Assembly (NCBI GenBank): GCA_028692395.1
Contig: JAQUXP010000031.1
Location: 1-45,069, forward strand
Source of the DNA: Lachnospiraceae bacterium
GTDB taxonomy: Bacteria; Bacillota; Clostridia; Lachnospirales; Lachnospiraceae
Reading direction: 5' to 3'
Length of the DNA: 45,069 bases
The translations under genes were made by a program, and so were the position numbers. Below the pieces are notes generated by a model. That model worked only from the letters and a program-made list of their open reading frames with translations, did no database searches and was not told the origin of the DNA. Positions 29,562-37,870 of this stretch are shown piece by piece. Numbering within the stretch: the first letter of the stretch is position 1; each line of letters begins with the position of its first letter.

Positions 29562-29612
29562 GAAAAAATAAGTCCCCACTGCCAGGAATGCATGGCAGCG
29601 GAGACTTGTTTT
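29562..29612 (-). terminator. Terminator of the MATE gene
   Basis: A 15-base imperfect stem (AAGTCC..CTGCCA with TGGCAG..GGACTT-like partner) followed, on the minus strand, by ATTTTTT. A shorter T-run on the plus side could make it bidirectional. Confidence 0.8.
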
Positions 29613-29627
29613 TGCAGGATTGGTTGC

Positions 29628-30989
29628 TTATTTAAATTCTCGTGTGATGTTTTTGAGCCATTTGTAGCTTTTGTAGTGTTTGTAGATGAAGGGCATCTTT
29701 ACAAATTCATCCGTGCAGATTAAAAAGTAGACCCACATGGGAGGGAGTTTTAGTACAAAGGCAGTGATGAATCCAAGGGGGACGGCATAGCCCCACATAT
29801 CGATGCAGTCACAGAGGAAGCCCCATCTTGCATCGCCGCCGGAGCGGAAGACGCCGCAGATTACGGTGGTGTTCATCGCCTGACCCAGGACGTAATACAT
29901 GTTGATGTAAAGCATAATGCTCAGGTAGGAGATGGCGGTGGGGGTCAGGTCTGCCATCTGGAAGAATACCGGACGAAGCAGGAATATCAGGATTCCTCCG
30001 GCAATTCCGCTGATGAAGGTGACTCTGCAGAAGCGGGAGGCATCCCCTTTGACATCCTCCATACGACCGGAACCGATGGTTTTACCCAGGATAATGGCAC
30101 CGGCATTCGCAAGACCAAAGCAGACCACGGTTCCCAGATTACGTGCCACAACCACCACTGCATTTGCAGCGACCATATCACTTCCCAGGTGTCCCATGAT
30201 GACAGAATACATAGAAAATGCCAGTCCCCAGCAGACTTCATTTCCAAAAGCCGGAAGGGAATAGTGGAAGAAATCGTGGAAAAGAATCGAATTTCTTGTC
30301 ATCAATGTGGATAACCGAAAACGTATGGTTTTAAAGTGTGCGGCATCCACCAGACAGATGGCAAGTTCAATGGCCCGTGCGATGGTGGTAGCCACGGCAG
30401 CACCCAGCATTCCCATACGGGGAATGCCGAAGAGTCCGAAGATAAAGAGGGAATTTAGCGCAATGTTCAGCACAAGGGCGGAGGTGTTGGCAATCATGGA
30501 GAAGACAACCCGCTCGATAGCACGCATGGTACAAAGATAAACCTGTGAAATTCCCATAAACAGGTAGGAAACTCCTACCATGCGAAGATAGGGGATTCCT
30601 GCGGTAATCAGATCATTTTCCGAGGTGAAGATGAGCAGTACCTGCCGGGGAAATATCGTGGCAATCAGGAAGAATAAAAAGGATACCAGCATGGAGATTC
30701 GCATACCAATTCCCATGATCTGTTCTATCGTTCGAGTGTCCTTTTTTCCCCAGTACTGAGCTGCCAGCATAGTGACGCCGGAGGCAATTCCACAGTACAT
30801 AAGATTTAGCACAAACATCAGCTGATTTGCCAGTGAACTGGCGGAAAGAGCAGTCTGACTGACCCAGCCCAGCATGATAACGTCCGCAGATCCAACGGCA
30901 GTGCTCATCAGGTTCTGCATGACAATCGGAAATGCGAGCTTCAGGATAGACTTATAAAAATTTGAGGGTGGTAATGTTTTCTGGTGCAT
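29628..30989 (-). CDS. MATE-family efflux transporter
   Basis: A 453-residue membrane protein with about 12 segments in two homologous halves. Recognisable parts are LAFPIVMQNLMSTAVGSADVIMLGW at the start of the first half and the second-half equivalent around SLPAFGNEVCWGLAFSMYSVIMGHLG. Exports drugs or metabolites using a Na+ or H+ gradient; substrate unknown. The ATG at 30989 follows AAAGGAG at 9 bases; upstream in-frame codons lack such a site. Divergent from the pentapeptide gene. Confidence 0.92.
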   Translation of the reverse strand: MHQKTLPPSNFYKSILKLAFPIVMQNLMSTAVGSADVIMLGWVSQTALSASSLANQLMFVLNLMYCGIASGVTMLAAQYWGKKDTRTIEQIMGIGMRISMLVSFLFFLIATIFPRQVLLIFTSENDLITAGIPYLRMVGVSYLFMGISQVYLCTMRAIERVVFSMIANTSALVLNIALNSLFIFGLFGIPRMGMLGAAVATTIARAIELAICLVDAAHFKTIRFRLSTLMTRNSILFHDFFHYSLPAFGNEVCWGLAFSMYSVIMGHLGSDMVAANAVVVVARNLGTVVCFGLANAGAIILGKTIGSGRMEDVKGDASRFCRVTFISGIAGGILIFLLRPVFFQMADLTPTAISYLSIMLYINMYYVLGQAMNTTVICGVFRSGGDARWGFLCDCIDMWGYAVPLGFITAFVLKLPPMWVYFLICTDEFVKMPFIYKHYKSYKWLKNITREFK

Positions 30990-31149
30990 AAGTATAAACT
31001 CCTTTTCGATCCTGCAGTACTTTATCATAGTGCCTGCAGGGAATGTAAAGATCTGCCCAAGTAAAGGCAAGTCTGTTCAGTATATCGGATTTCAAACAAA
31101 AGTGGTATGGAATAAATTGCTCAAAACATGGAGAATCCTGCACAAATGA

Positions 31150-31178
31150 TTGCGAATTAGGTCTTTCGGAAGTATAAT
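31150..31178 (+). promoter_or_regulatory. Predicted promoter of the pentapeptide-repeat gene
   Basis: TTGCGA, a 17-base spacer and a perfect TATAAT in the divergent MATE/pentapeptide region. The leader is about 110 bases; no structured motif was recognised in it. Confidence 0.7.
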
Positions 31179-31297
31179 AGTTACTGTTCACACAGGACTG
31201 AGCAGTAACATATAACAGGCTACAGAGAAAAATCCAGACTGAGACAGACAAAGACATTTATGAGACTCTTTGAGCAATAAAAAGGATGGAAGATGAG

Positions 31298-31951
31298 ATG
31301 AAATATAAGATAAACAAACCAATTCTGGAGGAAGAGTATCTTCAGCCGATAAACCTATTACGCTGGCGAAAGACCAGTGAGGAAGAGGATATTCTCAAAG
31401 AATTTTTGGTGCAAAACGAGGAATTATCCGAGGAGGACTTTTATAAAACAGATGCCGCAAACGGAAAATTTGTGCGGTGTCGTTTCCTGCATTGTAACTT
31501 TGAGAAGGCTTCCTTTGTGGATGTGATATTCGATCATTGTGATCTGTCAAACAGCAGCTTCAGTGAAGCATACTTTAGCCGGTGCGAATTTCGCAGCTGT
31601 AAATGCATGGGTACGGATCTGCATGAGACAATTCTAAAGCATGTGCTGATAACAGAATGCCAGTTTTCTTATGCCAACATGAGCGGTGTGTTTTTGGAAA
31701 AAGCCCAGATGCAGCAGAGTGACTTTACGGAGGCAGCATTTGTAGAATCCAGGTATAAAAGCTGGACAGCCATCGGATGCAAATTTATCCGTACCAATTT
31801 TTTCCATACCATGCTGCGGGGATTCGATTTCTCGGAAAATGAGATGTCAGATATCCTTGTATCGGACAGTATGGAGGAGGTGCAGGGCTGTAAGATATCG
31901 GCAGTTCAGGCACTGGAAGCGGCACGGCTTTTGAAAATGAAGGTGATGTGA
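31298..31951 (+). CDS. Pentapeptide-repeat protein
   Basis: A 217-residue protein made largely of pentapeptide repeats with central Phe/Leu/Met and preceding Ala, Ser or Cys (for example CNFEKASF, CDLSNSSFSEAYF, CQFSYANMSGVFLEKA, SDFTEAAF), which would form a right-handed quadrilateral beta-helix. Its length is near that of Qnr proteins, but I see no basis to call it a quinolone-protection protein. The ATG at 31298 is favoured; one four codons earlier has poor ribosome-site spacing. The last bases run up to the next gene, suggesting an operon. Confidence 0.82.
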   Translation: MKYKINKPILEEEYLQPINLLRWRKTSEEEDILKEFLVQNEELSEEDFYKTDAANGKFVRCRFLHCNFEKASFVDVIFDHCDLSNSSFSEAYFSRCEFRSCKCMGTDLHETILKHVLITECQFSYANMSGVFLEKAQMQQSDFTEAAFVESRYKSWTAIGCKFIRTNFFHTMLRGFDFSENEMSDILVSDSMEEVQGCKISAVQALEAARLLKMKVM

Positions 31952-31965
31952 AGAGGAGATTTAGT

Positions 31966-32439
31966 ATGTCAGTAGAAAAAGTAAAAGCATATTTTAGAAA
32001 CTATCAGATGGAGGACCGTGTTCTGGAGTTTGACGTATCCAGCGCCACTGTTGAGCTGGCGGCCAGGGCCCTGCAGTGCGAGCCAGGAAGAATAGCAAAA
32101 ACGCTCTCTTTTAAGGTAAATGACACCCCGATTTTAGTTGTAACGGCGGGAGATGTCAAGATTGATAATGCAAAGTACAAGGCCCAGTTTGGAAAGAAAG
32201 CAAAGATGCTTACCCCGGAGGAAGTAGTCAGCCTGATTGGACACGCAATCGGTGGTGTCTGTCCTTTTGCGGTAAAAGATGGAACTGCTATCTATCTCGA
32301 CTGCTCCCTGAGACGATATGCCACAGTATTTCCGGCCTGTGGAAGCAGCAACAGTGCCATAGAACTGACTCTGGAAGAGCTGGAACAATACGCGAATCCG
32401 GTCTGCTGGATAGATGTTTGCAAGGGGTTTGAAGTATAG
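31966..32439 (+). CDS. YbaK/EbsC-type aminoacyl-tRNA deacylase
   Basis: A 157-residue YbaK-fold protein. LEFDVSSATVELAARALQCEPGRIAKTLSFKV is the family hallmark, with the lysine of AKTLSF in the catalytic pocket, and GGVCPFAVK and the final beta strands complete the fold. Likely removes mischarged amino acids (for example Cys or Ala) from tRNA-Pro. The ATG at 31966 follows GAGGAG; an earlier GTG overlaps the previous stop but is less likely. It follows the pentapeptide gene by 14 bases. Confidence 0.9.
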   Translation: MSVEKVKAYFRNYQMEDRVLEFDVSSATVELAARALQCEPGRIAKTLSFKVNDTPILVVTAGDVKIDNAKYKAQFGKKAKMLTPEEVVSLIGHAIGGVCPFAVKDGTAIYLDCSLRRYATVFPACGSSNSAIELTLEELEQYANPVCWIDVCKGFEV

Positions 32440-32442
32440 CTC

Positions 32443-32471
32443 TTGCAAATCAAAAAGAAAAAGCGTATACT
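32443..32471 (+). promoter_or_regulatory. Predicted promoter upstream of family B copy 2
   Basis: TTGCAA, a 17-base spacer and TATACT. A GAGAGG ribosome site and an ATG (32501) follow, but that frame stops after three codons, at the palindrome's border. It may give the ABC exporter operon a long leader. Confidence 0.6.
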
Positions 32472-32508
32472 GAATCTACATTGACGAGAGAGGTGCAATA
32501 ATGAGGAT

Positions 32509-32674
32509 CTAGTACATCGTAAACTAAATAACTACCCAGAAAGCGCAGGATAGATTTTCGAAAGTGACAGCCCAAAAACGCAGGCGTAGCGGGCTACGCT
32601 GAGGCTTTTGGGCTGGTGCTATCGGAAATACAGACAAGCTTAATGTGGTAGTTATTTAGGAAACGATGTACTGG
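32509..32674. repeat. Palindromic repeat family B, copy 2 (fuller form)
   Basis: Arms 32509-32536 and 32647-32674 match at 25 of 28 positions (TAGTACATCGTAAAC...; GTTATTTAGGAAACG...). A nested stem GCCCAAAA/TTTTGGGC encloses GCGTAGC/GCTACGC. Its right arm matches the left arm of copy 1 (4930-5061) in inverse orientation, including AAGCTTGTCT. It occupies the centre of the 379-base gap before the ABC exporter genes. Confidence 0.8.
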
Positions 32675-32737
32675 AAGGCTTTTGAAAACATGAGACAGAA
32701 AAGCAGATACAGTTTTTGGGCAGGAAAATCTGGTGCT

Positions 32738-32766
32738 TTGTCATGTGGTCAAAAGTGGATTATGAT
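32738..32766 (+). promoter_or_regulatory. Predicted promoter of the ABC exporter operon
   Basis: TTGTCA, a 17-base spacer and TATGAT, 53 bases before the first exporter gene. Confidence 0.65.
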
Positions 32767-32818
32767 ACTCATAACCTCTCTTTTTTTGTATGTAAAAATG
32801 TAATGGGGGAATTACCAA

Positions 32819-34591
32819 ATGAAGAAAAATCCGATTGGAAAATACATCAGTCAGAAGTGGTACCGCTATCTGATTGCAATGGTGTGTATGCTGATCAGTA
32901 TTGGGCTTGATATGTGTGCACCGATGGTGACAAAGAGAATTATCGATAATGTAATTGTGGCAGGTCAGGAGACTCTTTTAATGGGGTATCTTTTTATGCT
33001 GCTGGGGATAGGAGTGGGACGATCTGTGACGCAGTACGTCAAACAGGTGATGTTTGATCTTGCGGGGGTGGAGATTGCCTGTAAGATGAGGAAGAATCTG
33101 TTCTCTCATATTCAGAAGCTGTCTATGAATTTCTTCCATAATAATAATACCGGAGAACTCCTGGCCAGAACCAAGGACGATGTGGATCATGTATGGGATG
33201 TGCTGGGATTTGTGGGAATGCTGATTATAGAGGGTGTGATTCACACGGTCAGCATTTTGATCTGTATGTTCCAGTTAAGTCCGTATCTGACCGTGATTCC
33301 GGTACTGATTCTTCCGGTGATTGGCTGGATTGCAGTCAGTCTGGAGAAAAGGCTGGACGGTATCTATGGAGAGATCAGTGAGCAGAATGCAGAGCTTAAT
33401 ACGGTGGCGCAGGAGAACCTGTCAGGTGTTCGTACGGTAAAGGCGTTTGCAAGAGAAGAGTATGAGATTGAAAAGTTTACCCGCCATAATCAGAGATTCT
33501 ATGATTTGAATATGGAGCAGGCGAAAACCCAGGCAAAGTATGAGCCTAATATTACGTTTTTGACGAAAACACTGTTGATACTGGTGCTGCTTGCAGGCGG
33601 AATCTTTGTTATGACAGGAAGCCTGACTCTGGGTGCACTGGGTGCATTTATGCAGTATGCCAACAGCATTCTGTGGCCTATGGAGAACATCGGATGGCTC
33701 AGTAACTGTCTGGCATCAGCGATAGCGTCGAACCGAAAGATTAATAAGATTCTCATGGAGGAGCCGGAGATTCAGGATCCCGAGAAAGAGCCAAAAGCGT
33801 CACAACTGCCAGATGGTGACATGCAGCTGGAATTTTCTCATGTGAATTTTACTCTGGATGGAAATGAGATCCTGGAGGACATTACATTTACACTGCCCCA
33901 GGGAAAGACCCTTGGAATTATGGGGATGACCGGAACGGGAAAGACCACAATTGTGAATCTGATGCAGCGTTTCTACGATGTGACCTCCGGAGTGATTCTG
34001 CTGAATGGGAAGGATATCCGGGAACTTCCTTTGCAGACAGTCCGGGGAGCCTGTGAGACTGTGATGCAGGACATCTTCCTGTTCTCAGATACCATCGAGG
34101 GAAATATCCGACTGGGAAATCGAGCCGATATGGAAAGTCAGACGGTAAAGGAAGCAGCCAGGACGGCACACGCCGCTTCCTTTGTGGAGCGGATGAACCA
34201 GAAGTATGATACTGTGATTGGGGAACGTGGGGTAGGCTTGTCCGGCGGGCAGAAGCAGAGAATCTCTCTGGCCCGTGCACTTGCCAAACAGGCACCGATT
34301 CTGATTATGGATGATGCCACCTCGGCACTGGATATGGAGACAGAACACGCCATCTGGCAGGAACTGCAGACAAAGGAGCATTGCTCTAAGGTAATTATTG
34401 CCCATCGTATCTCTGCAGTGAAAAATGCAGATGAGATTATAGTGCTTAAGAATGGAAGAATTGCAGAGCGCGGTACCCATGAGGAACTGATGCAGCAGCA
34501 GGAGCTTTATTATTCTACCTGGGAAGCACAGTACGGCGATTATCATAAGGCCCTTGAGGTCATAGGGGAGGAGGAACTGATATGTCAGTAA
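32819..34591 (+). CDS. ABC exporter half-transporter A (degenerate Walker B side)
   Basis: A 590-residue exporter with six membrane segments followed by an ATPase domain. Walker A is GMTGTGKTT (about 370), the signature LSGGQKQR (about 474) is canonical, but Walker B reads LIMDDATS: the catalytic Glu is replaced by Asp. This is the non-catalytic side of heterodimeric exporters such as BmrC or TM287. It overlaps its partner gene by 10 bases. Likely drug or lipid export; substrate unknown. Confidence 0.94.
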   Translation: MKKNPIGKYISQKWYRYLIAMVCMLISIGLDMCAPMVTKRIIDNVIVAGQETLLMGYLFMLLGIGVGRSVTQYVKQVMFDLAGVEIACKMRKNLFSHIQKLSMNFFHNNNTGELLARTKDDVDHVWDVLGFVGMLIIEGVIHTVSILICMFQLSPYLTVIPVLILPVIGWIAVSLEKRLDGIYGEISEQNAELNTVAQENLSGVRTVKAFAREEYEIEKFTRHNQRFYDLNMEQAKTQAKYEPNITFLTKTLLILVLLAGGIFVMTGSLTLGALGAFMQYANSILWPMENIGWLSNCLASAIASNRKINKILMEEPEIQDPEKEPKASQLPDGDMQLEFSHVNFTLDGNEILEDITFTLPQGKTLGIMGMTGTGKTTIVNLMQRFYDVTSGVILLNGKDIRELPLQTVRGACETVMQDIFLFSDTIEGNIRLGNRADMESQTVKEAARTAHAASFVERMNQKYDTVIGERGVGLSGGQKQRISLARALAKQAPILIMDDATSALDMETEHAIWQELQTKEHCSKVIIAHRISAVKNADEIIVLKNGRIAERGTHEELMQQQELYYSTWEAQYGDYHKALEVIGEEELICQ

Positions 34592-36357
34592 ATACATCCA
34601 GACAGGATGAGTTTCAAAAAGAGACAGTAAAATCAGATGTTTTGAAGCATCTGCTGCATTATATGACAGGGTATAAAAAGCAGATTGCCCTGGTACTGCT
34701 GGTAATGTTTGTGACAGTGGCCATCGCAGCGGTGAATCCTCTCCTGATTGAGCATGCGATCAATGTGGAGATAGCCGGAAAAGATTACTGGGGATTGGGA
34801 AAGATTGTCCTGCTGGCCCTGGTGCTGAATATCATACTGGTTGCAGGAATTAAATACCGATTGATTCTGATGGCACGGATTGCCAATCATGTACTGCTGG
34901 AAATCAGAGATGAATTGTATGAGCATATTCAGACCTTAAGCTTCAGCTTTTTTGACAGCCGCCCTACCGGAAAGATTCTGGCCCGGGTGATCGGAGATGT
35001 GAACAGCCTAAAGGAGGTATTTTCCGACAGCGTGACAAAGCTGATTCCAGATCTTTTGACCATCGTGGCAGTTCTGGGGATTATGCTGGCGAGAAACTGG
35101 AGACTTGCCATGTCGGCAGTGCTGGTGCTGCCGCTGCTGGCAGGAGGACTCTATGTGATTCAGATCTTCTCCCATCGCAGATGGCAGGTGGTGCGAAAGA
35201 AAACCTCGAATCTTACCGGATATATCTTTGAAGATTATTCCGGCATTCAGGTTGTGCAAAGTTTTGGTGCAGAGACAGAATCCGAGGAAGAATTCACCGG
35301 AATGCTGAAGGAACAGAGAAATGCCTTCCGCAATGCAATCCTGGTGGATAACGGCTATTCTACGGTGCTTGAGATTACAGGAGGACTTGGAAGCTTTCTT
35401 TTGTACTTTATCGGTATTCATCTAATGGGAGTGGGAACAGTAGAAGTGGGAACCTTTGTTGCGTTTGCAACCTATCTCACCATGTTCTGGAATCCACTGC
35501 AAAACCTTTCAGAATTCTACAGCAAGCTGGTGACGAATATCTCAGCGGCAGAGAGAATCTTTGATATTCTGGATACCAAGCCGGAGGTAAAGGACAGGGA
35601 AGGGGCACAGGAGCTTCCGGATATTGAAGGAGCAGTTCGCTTTGATCAGGTTTCCTTTGCCTATTCCGATGAGCCGGAAAGAAAGGTGTTAAAGGAGGTA
35701 AGCTTTGCAGTAAATCCCGGAGAGACAGTGGCACTGGTGGGACCCACCGGCGCAGGAAAGACAACGATTGTCAATCTGATCAGCCGTTTTTATAACATTA
35801 CCTCAGGACACATCTATGTGGATGACTATGATCTGGAACAGGTTACGATTCAGAGTCTGCGCAGGCAGATGGGAGTTATGACCCAGGATAATTATCTGTT
35901 TTCCGGAACAATCCGTGACAACATCCGTTATGGAAGACTGGATGCCACGGAGGAGGAAATCATAGCAGCGGCAAAGGCGGTTCATGCCCATGAATTTATT
36001 ATGCAGATGGAGAAGGGTTACGATTCCGAGATTAGTGAGAGAGGTGTGCGCCTGTCTATCGGACAGCGGCAGCTGATCGCATTTGCCCGGACCTTTGTAT
36101 CGAATCCCAGGATACTGATTCTGGATGAGGCTACCTCAAGTATTGATACCCATACAGAGATACTGGTGCAGCAGGGAATCGAATCCCTGCTGGCGGATCG
36201 AACCTCTTTTGTGATTGCTCACCGGCTCTCAACCATCCGCCATGCGGACCGGATATTTGTCATCGATGACGGAAAAATCCAGGAAGCGGGCAACCACGAA
36301 GAACTAATGGCAAAAAAAGGTGCCTATTATGACCTGTACCAGGCACAATTCTGCTGA
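34582..36357 (+). CDS. ABC exporter half-transporter B (catalytic Walker B side)
   Basis: A 591-residue partner with six membrane segments and an ATPase domain. Walker A is GPTGAGKTT (about 387), Walker B ILILDEATS has the catalytic Glu, but the signature is degenerate, LSIGQRQL (about 490). With the first subunit this gives one intact site (Walker A/B here plus LSGGQ there) and one degenerate site, as in BmrCD, LmrCD and TM287/288. The ATG lies inside the upstream gene's end, giving tight coupling. Confidence 0.94.
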   Translation: MSVNTSRQDEFQKETVKSDVLKHLLHYMTGYKKQIALVLLVMFVTVAIAAVNPLLIEHAINVEIAGKDYWGLGKIVLLALVLNIILVAGIKYRLILMARIANHVLLEIRDELYEHIQTLSFSFFDSRPTGKILARVIGDVNSLKEVFSDSVTKLIPDLLTIVAVLGIMLARNWRLAMSAVLVLPLLAGGLYVIQIFSHRRWQVVRKKTSNLTGYIFEDYSGIQVVQSFGAETESEEEFTGMLKEQRNAFRNAILVDNGYSTVLEITGGLGSFLLYFIGIHLMGVGTVEVGTFVAFATYLTMFWNPLQNLSEFYSKLVTNISAAERIFDILDTKPEVKDREGAQELPDIEGAVRFDQVSFAYSDEPERKVLKEVSFAVNPGETVALVGPTGAGKTTIVNLISRFYNITSGHIYVDDYDLEQVTIQSLRRQMGVMTQDNYLFSGTIRDNIRYGRLDATEEEIIAAAKAVHAHEFIMQMEKGYDSEISERGVRLSIGQRQLIAFARTFVSNPRILILDEATSSIDTHTEILVQQGIESLLADRTSFVIAHRLSTIRHADRIFVIDDGKIQEAGNHEELMAKKGAYYDLYQAQFC

Positions 36358-36363
36358 GATTGA

Positions 36364-36392
36364 TTGCGCAATGCAGGAAGTTTTGGTATACT
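36364..36392 (+). promoter_or_regulatory. Predicted promoter of the small gene at 36481
   Basis: TTGCGC, a 17-base spacer and TATACT just after the ABC exporter stop. The leader (about 36399-36480) consists mostly of family C copy 2. Confidence 0.7.
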
Positions 36393-36410
36393 GGTAACAG
36401 TTCAGAAAAG

Positions 36411-36463
36411 GTAACTATTCAGCAGGTCTGTGCATTTACTGCACAGTTACCAAAAAAGTGAAT
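36411..36463 (+). repeat. Short stem-loop repeat family C, copy 2
   Basis: GTAACTATTCAGCAGG, stem GTGCA/TGCAC with the loop TTTAC, closing AGTTAC and the tail AAAAGTGA. It lies in the leader of the 36481 gene, just before its AGGAGG ribosome site. TAACAGTTCAG, a variant half-site, stands 6 bases upstream. Confidence 0.78.
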
Positions 36464-36480
36464 ATCAGGAGGACTAATTA

Positions 36481-36810
36481 ATGAATAAAGTAGATGCAGG
36501 TATCGTAGCACAGATTCGGTCATTGACAGAGCAGGTAGATGCAGCGTCTGTTGTGAAAGCAATTCGTTATTTTCCATCTTTAGATGATGCGGAAATTGCG
36601 GAGGTGGTTGACAAGGTGCTTGAGATGTGTGAAAAATGTCAGGCCGTACCGGAAGAGGTTCTGGAAGTTGTCTATGAGTATGTACGCAAGGATGAATTTG
36701 GAGAAGAAAATACAAGAAGTGAGCAGGAAGAGCGTGTCCGTTATTTGTATGGACTTAACAGCATCGAGTTCATGGACTTTATCAATACGAGTGCAATGAA
36801 AGACTTTTAA
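36481..36810 (+). CDS. Small acidic helical protein of unknown function
   Basis: Not recognised. The 109-residue protein is acidic and predicted mostly helical (IRSLTEQVDAASVVKAIRYF, then DDAEIAEVVDKVLEMCEKCQ), with Cys50 and Cys53 in CEKC and an acidic, Arg-containing tail. No membrane segment or signal. AGGAGG precedes the ATG. Coding status is supported by the ribosome site and a good promoter. It lies between family C copies 2 and 3, and its stop codon is the first triplet of copy 3. Confidence 0.8.
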   Translation: MNKVDAGIVAQIRSLTEQVDAASVVKAIRYFPSLDDAEIAEVVDKVLEMCEKCQAVPEEVLEVVYEYVRKDEFGEENTRSEQEERVRYLYGLNSIEFMDFINTSAMKDF

Positions 36811-36863
36811 CTATTCGGCAGGTCGGTGTATTTACTGCACAGATCGCAAGAGAGTGATACAAA
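36808..36863 (+). repeat. Short stem-loop repeat family C, copy 3
   Basis: TAACTATTCGGCAGG, imperfect stem GGTCGGTGTA/TGCACAGATC with loop TTTAC, and tail AGAGTGATACAA. It begins with the stop codon of the 36481 gene and ends 27 bases before the sugar kinase start. Confidence 0.75.
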
Positions 36864-36890
36864 GACGTTTAAGAAACAGAGGGATGAGAG

Positions 36891-37856
36891 ATGAAGAAAA
36901 TAGATGTAACAGCACTTGGAGAGCTGCTGATTGATTTTACGGAAAACGGTGTGAGCGCACAGGGAAATCCTCTTTTTGAGGCAAACCCAGGCGGAGCTCC
37001 CTGTAATGTTCTGGCTATTTTGACAAAGCTGGGACATAAGACAGCATTTATCGGAAAGGTCGGAGACGATTTCTTCGGCAGACAGTTAAAGGAGACACTG
37101 GAGGAGGTCGGTATCGATGCCGCAGGCCTTCGGATGGATGAAGAAGTGCATACCACTCTGGCACTGGTACACACCTTTGCTGATGGTGACCGTGACTTTT
37201 CCTTCTATCGGAATCCCGGTGCAGATATGATGCTGACAGAGGATGAGGTTGAGGAGGAGCTGATTCGTGATGCGAAGATCTTCCACTTTGGAACACTCTC
37301 CATGACCCACGAAGCAGTACGAAAAGCAACAAAGAAAGCAATTCAGATCGCAGAAGAGGCTGGAGCAATTATTTCCTTTGATCCCAATCTTCGCCCACCA
37401 CTCTGGAACTCTCTGGATGATGCCAAAGAACAGGTACTGTACGGTCTGGGACATTGCCAGATCTTAAAGATCTCGGACAATGAGATTCAGTGGCTGACTG
37501 GAGAGGAAGACTTTACGGCAGGTGTCGACTGGATTCGAAACAGATATCAGATTCCACTGATTCTGGTGTCTATGGGACGTGATGGAAGTCGTGCTTATTA
37601 TGGACAGCAGATGGTAGAAGCTGCACCATTTCTGCAGGAGAATACCATCGAGACTACAGGAGCAGGAGATACCTTCGGAGGCTGCGTTTTGCATTATGTG
37701 ACAGAGCATGGTCTGGAAGGACTGACGGATGAGAATCTCAAGGAGATGCTGACCTTTGCAAATGCAGCAGCCTCCATCGTTACTACTAGGAAGGGCGCTC
37801 TGCGTGTCATGCCTGCAAAAGAAGAGATAGAGAGCCTGATTACAGGCAGAAGCTAG
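36891..37856 (+). CDS. PfkB-family sugar kinase, probable fructokinase
   Basis: A 321-residue ribokinase-fold kinase. The first PfkB motif is GGAPCNVLAILTKLG (34-48) and the second is TTGAGDTFGGC with catalytic Asp260. The start VTALGELLIDF and the FYRNPGADMML segment are typical of bacterial fructokinases, which phosphorylate fructose (for example, released from sucrose or raffinose-type sugars). The ribosome site is weak (GAGGGATGAGAG). It sits 14 bases before the potassium transporter, so it may share its transcript. Confidence 0.9.
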   Translation: MKKIDVTALGELLIDFTENGVSAQGNPLFEANPGGAPCNVLAILTKLGHKTAFIGKVGDDFFGRQLKETLEEVGIDAAGLRMDEEVHTTLALVHTFADGDRDFSFYRNPGADMMLTEDEVEEELIRDAKIFHFGTLSMTHEAVRKATKKAIQIAEEAGAIISFDPNLRPPLWNSLDDAKEQVLYGLGHCQILKISDNEIQWLTGEEDFTAGVDWIRNRYQIPLILVSMGRDGSRAYYGQQMVEAAPFLQENTIETTGAGDTFGGCVLHYVTEHGLEGLTDENLKEMLTFANAAASIVTTRKGALRVMPAKEEIESLITGRS

Positions 37857-37870
37857 AAAGGCGGCAGGCA

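Noticed and set aside
29199-29579. Open frames on both strands inside family A copy 3
   Set aside because: They arise because the element is palindromic; the two translations are near-repeats of each other and have no ribosome sites.
31298-31951. Pentapeptide protein as a Qnr quinolone-resistance protein
   Set aside because: Only the length and repeat type fit; family-specific loops could not be recognised.
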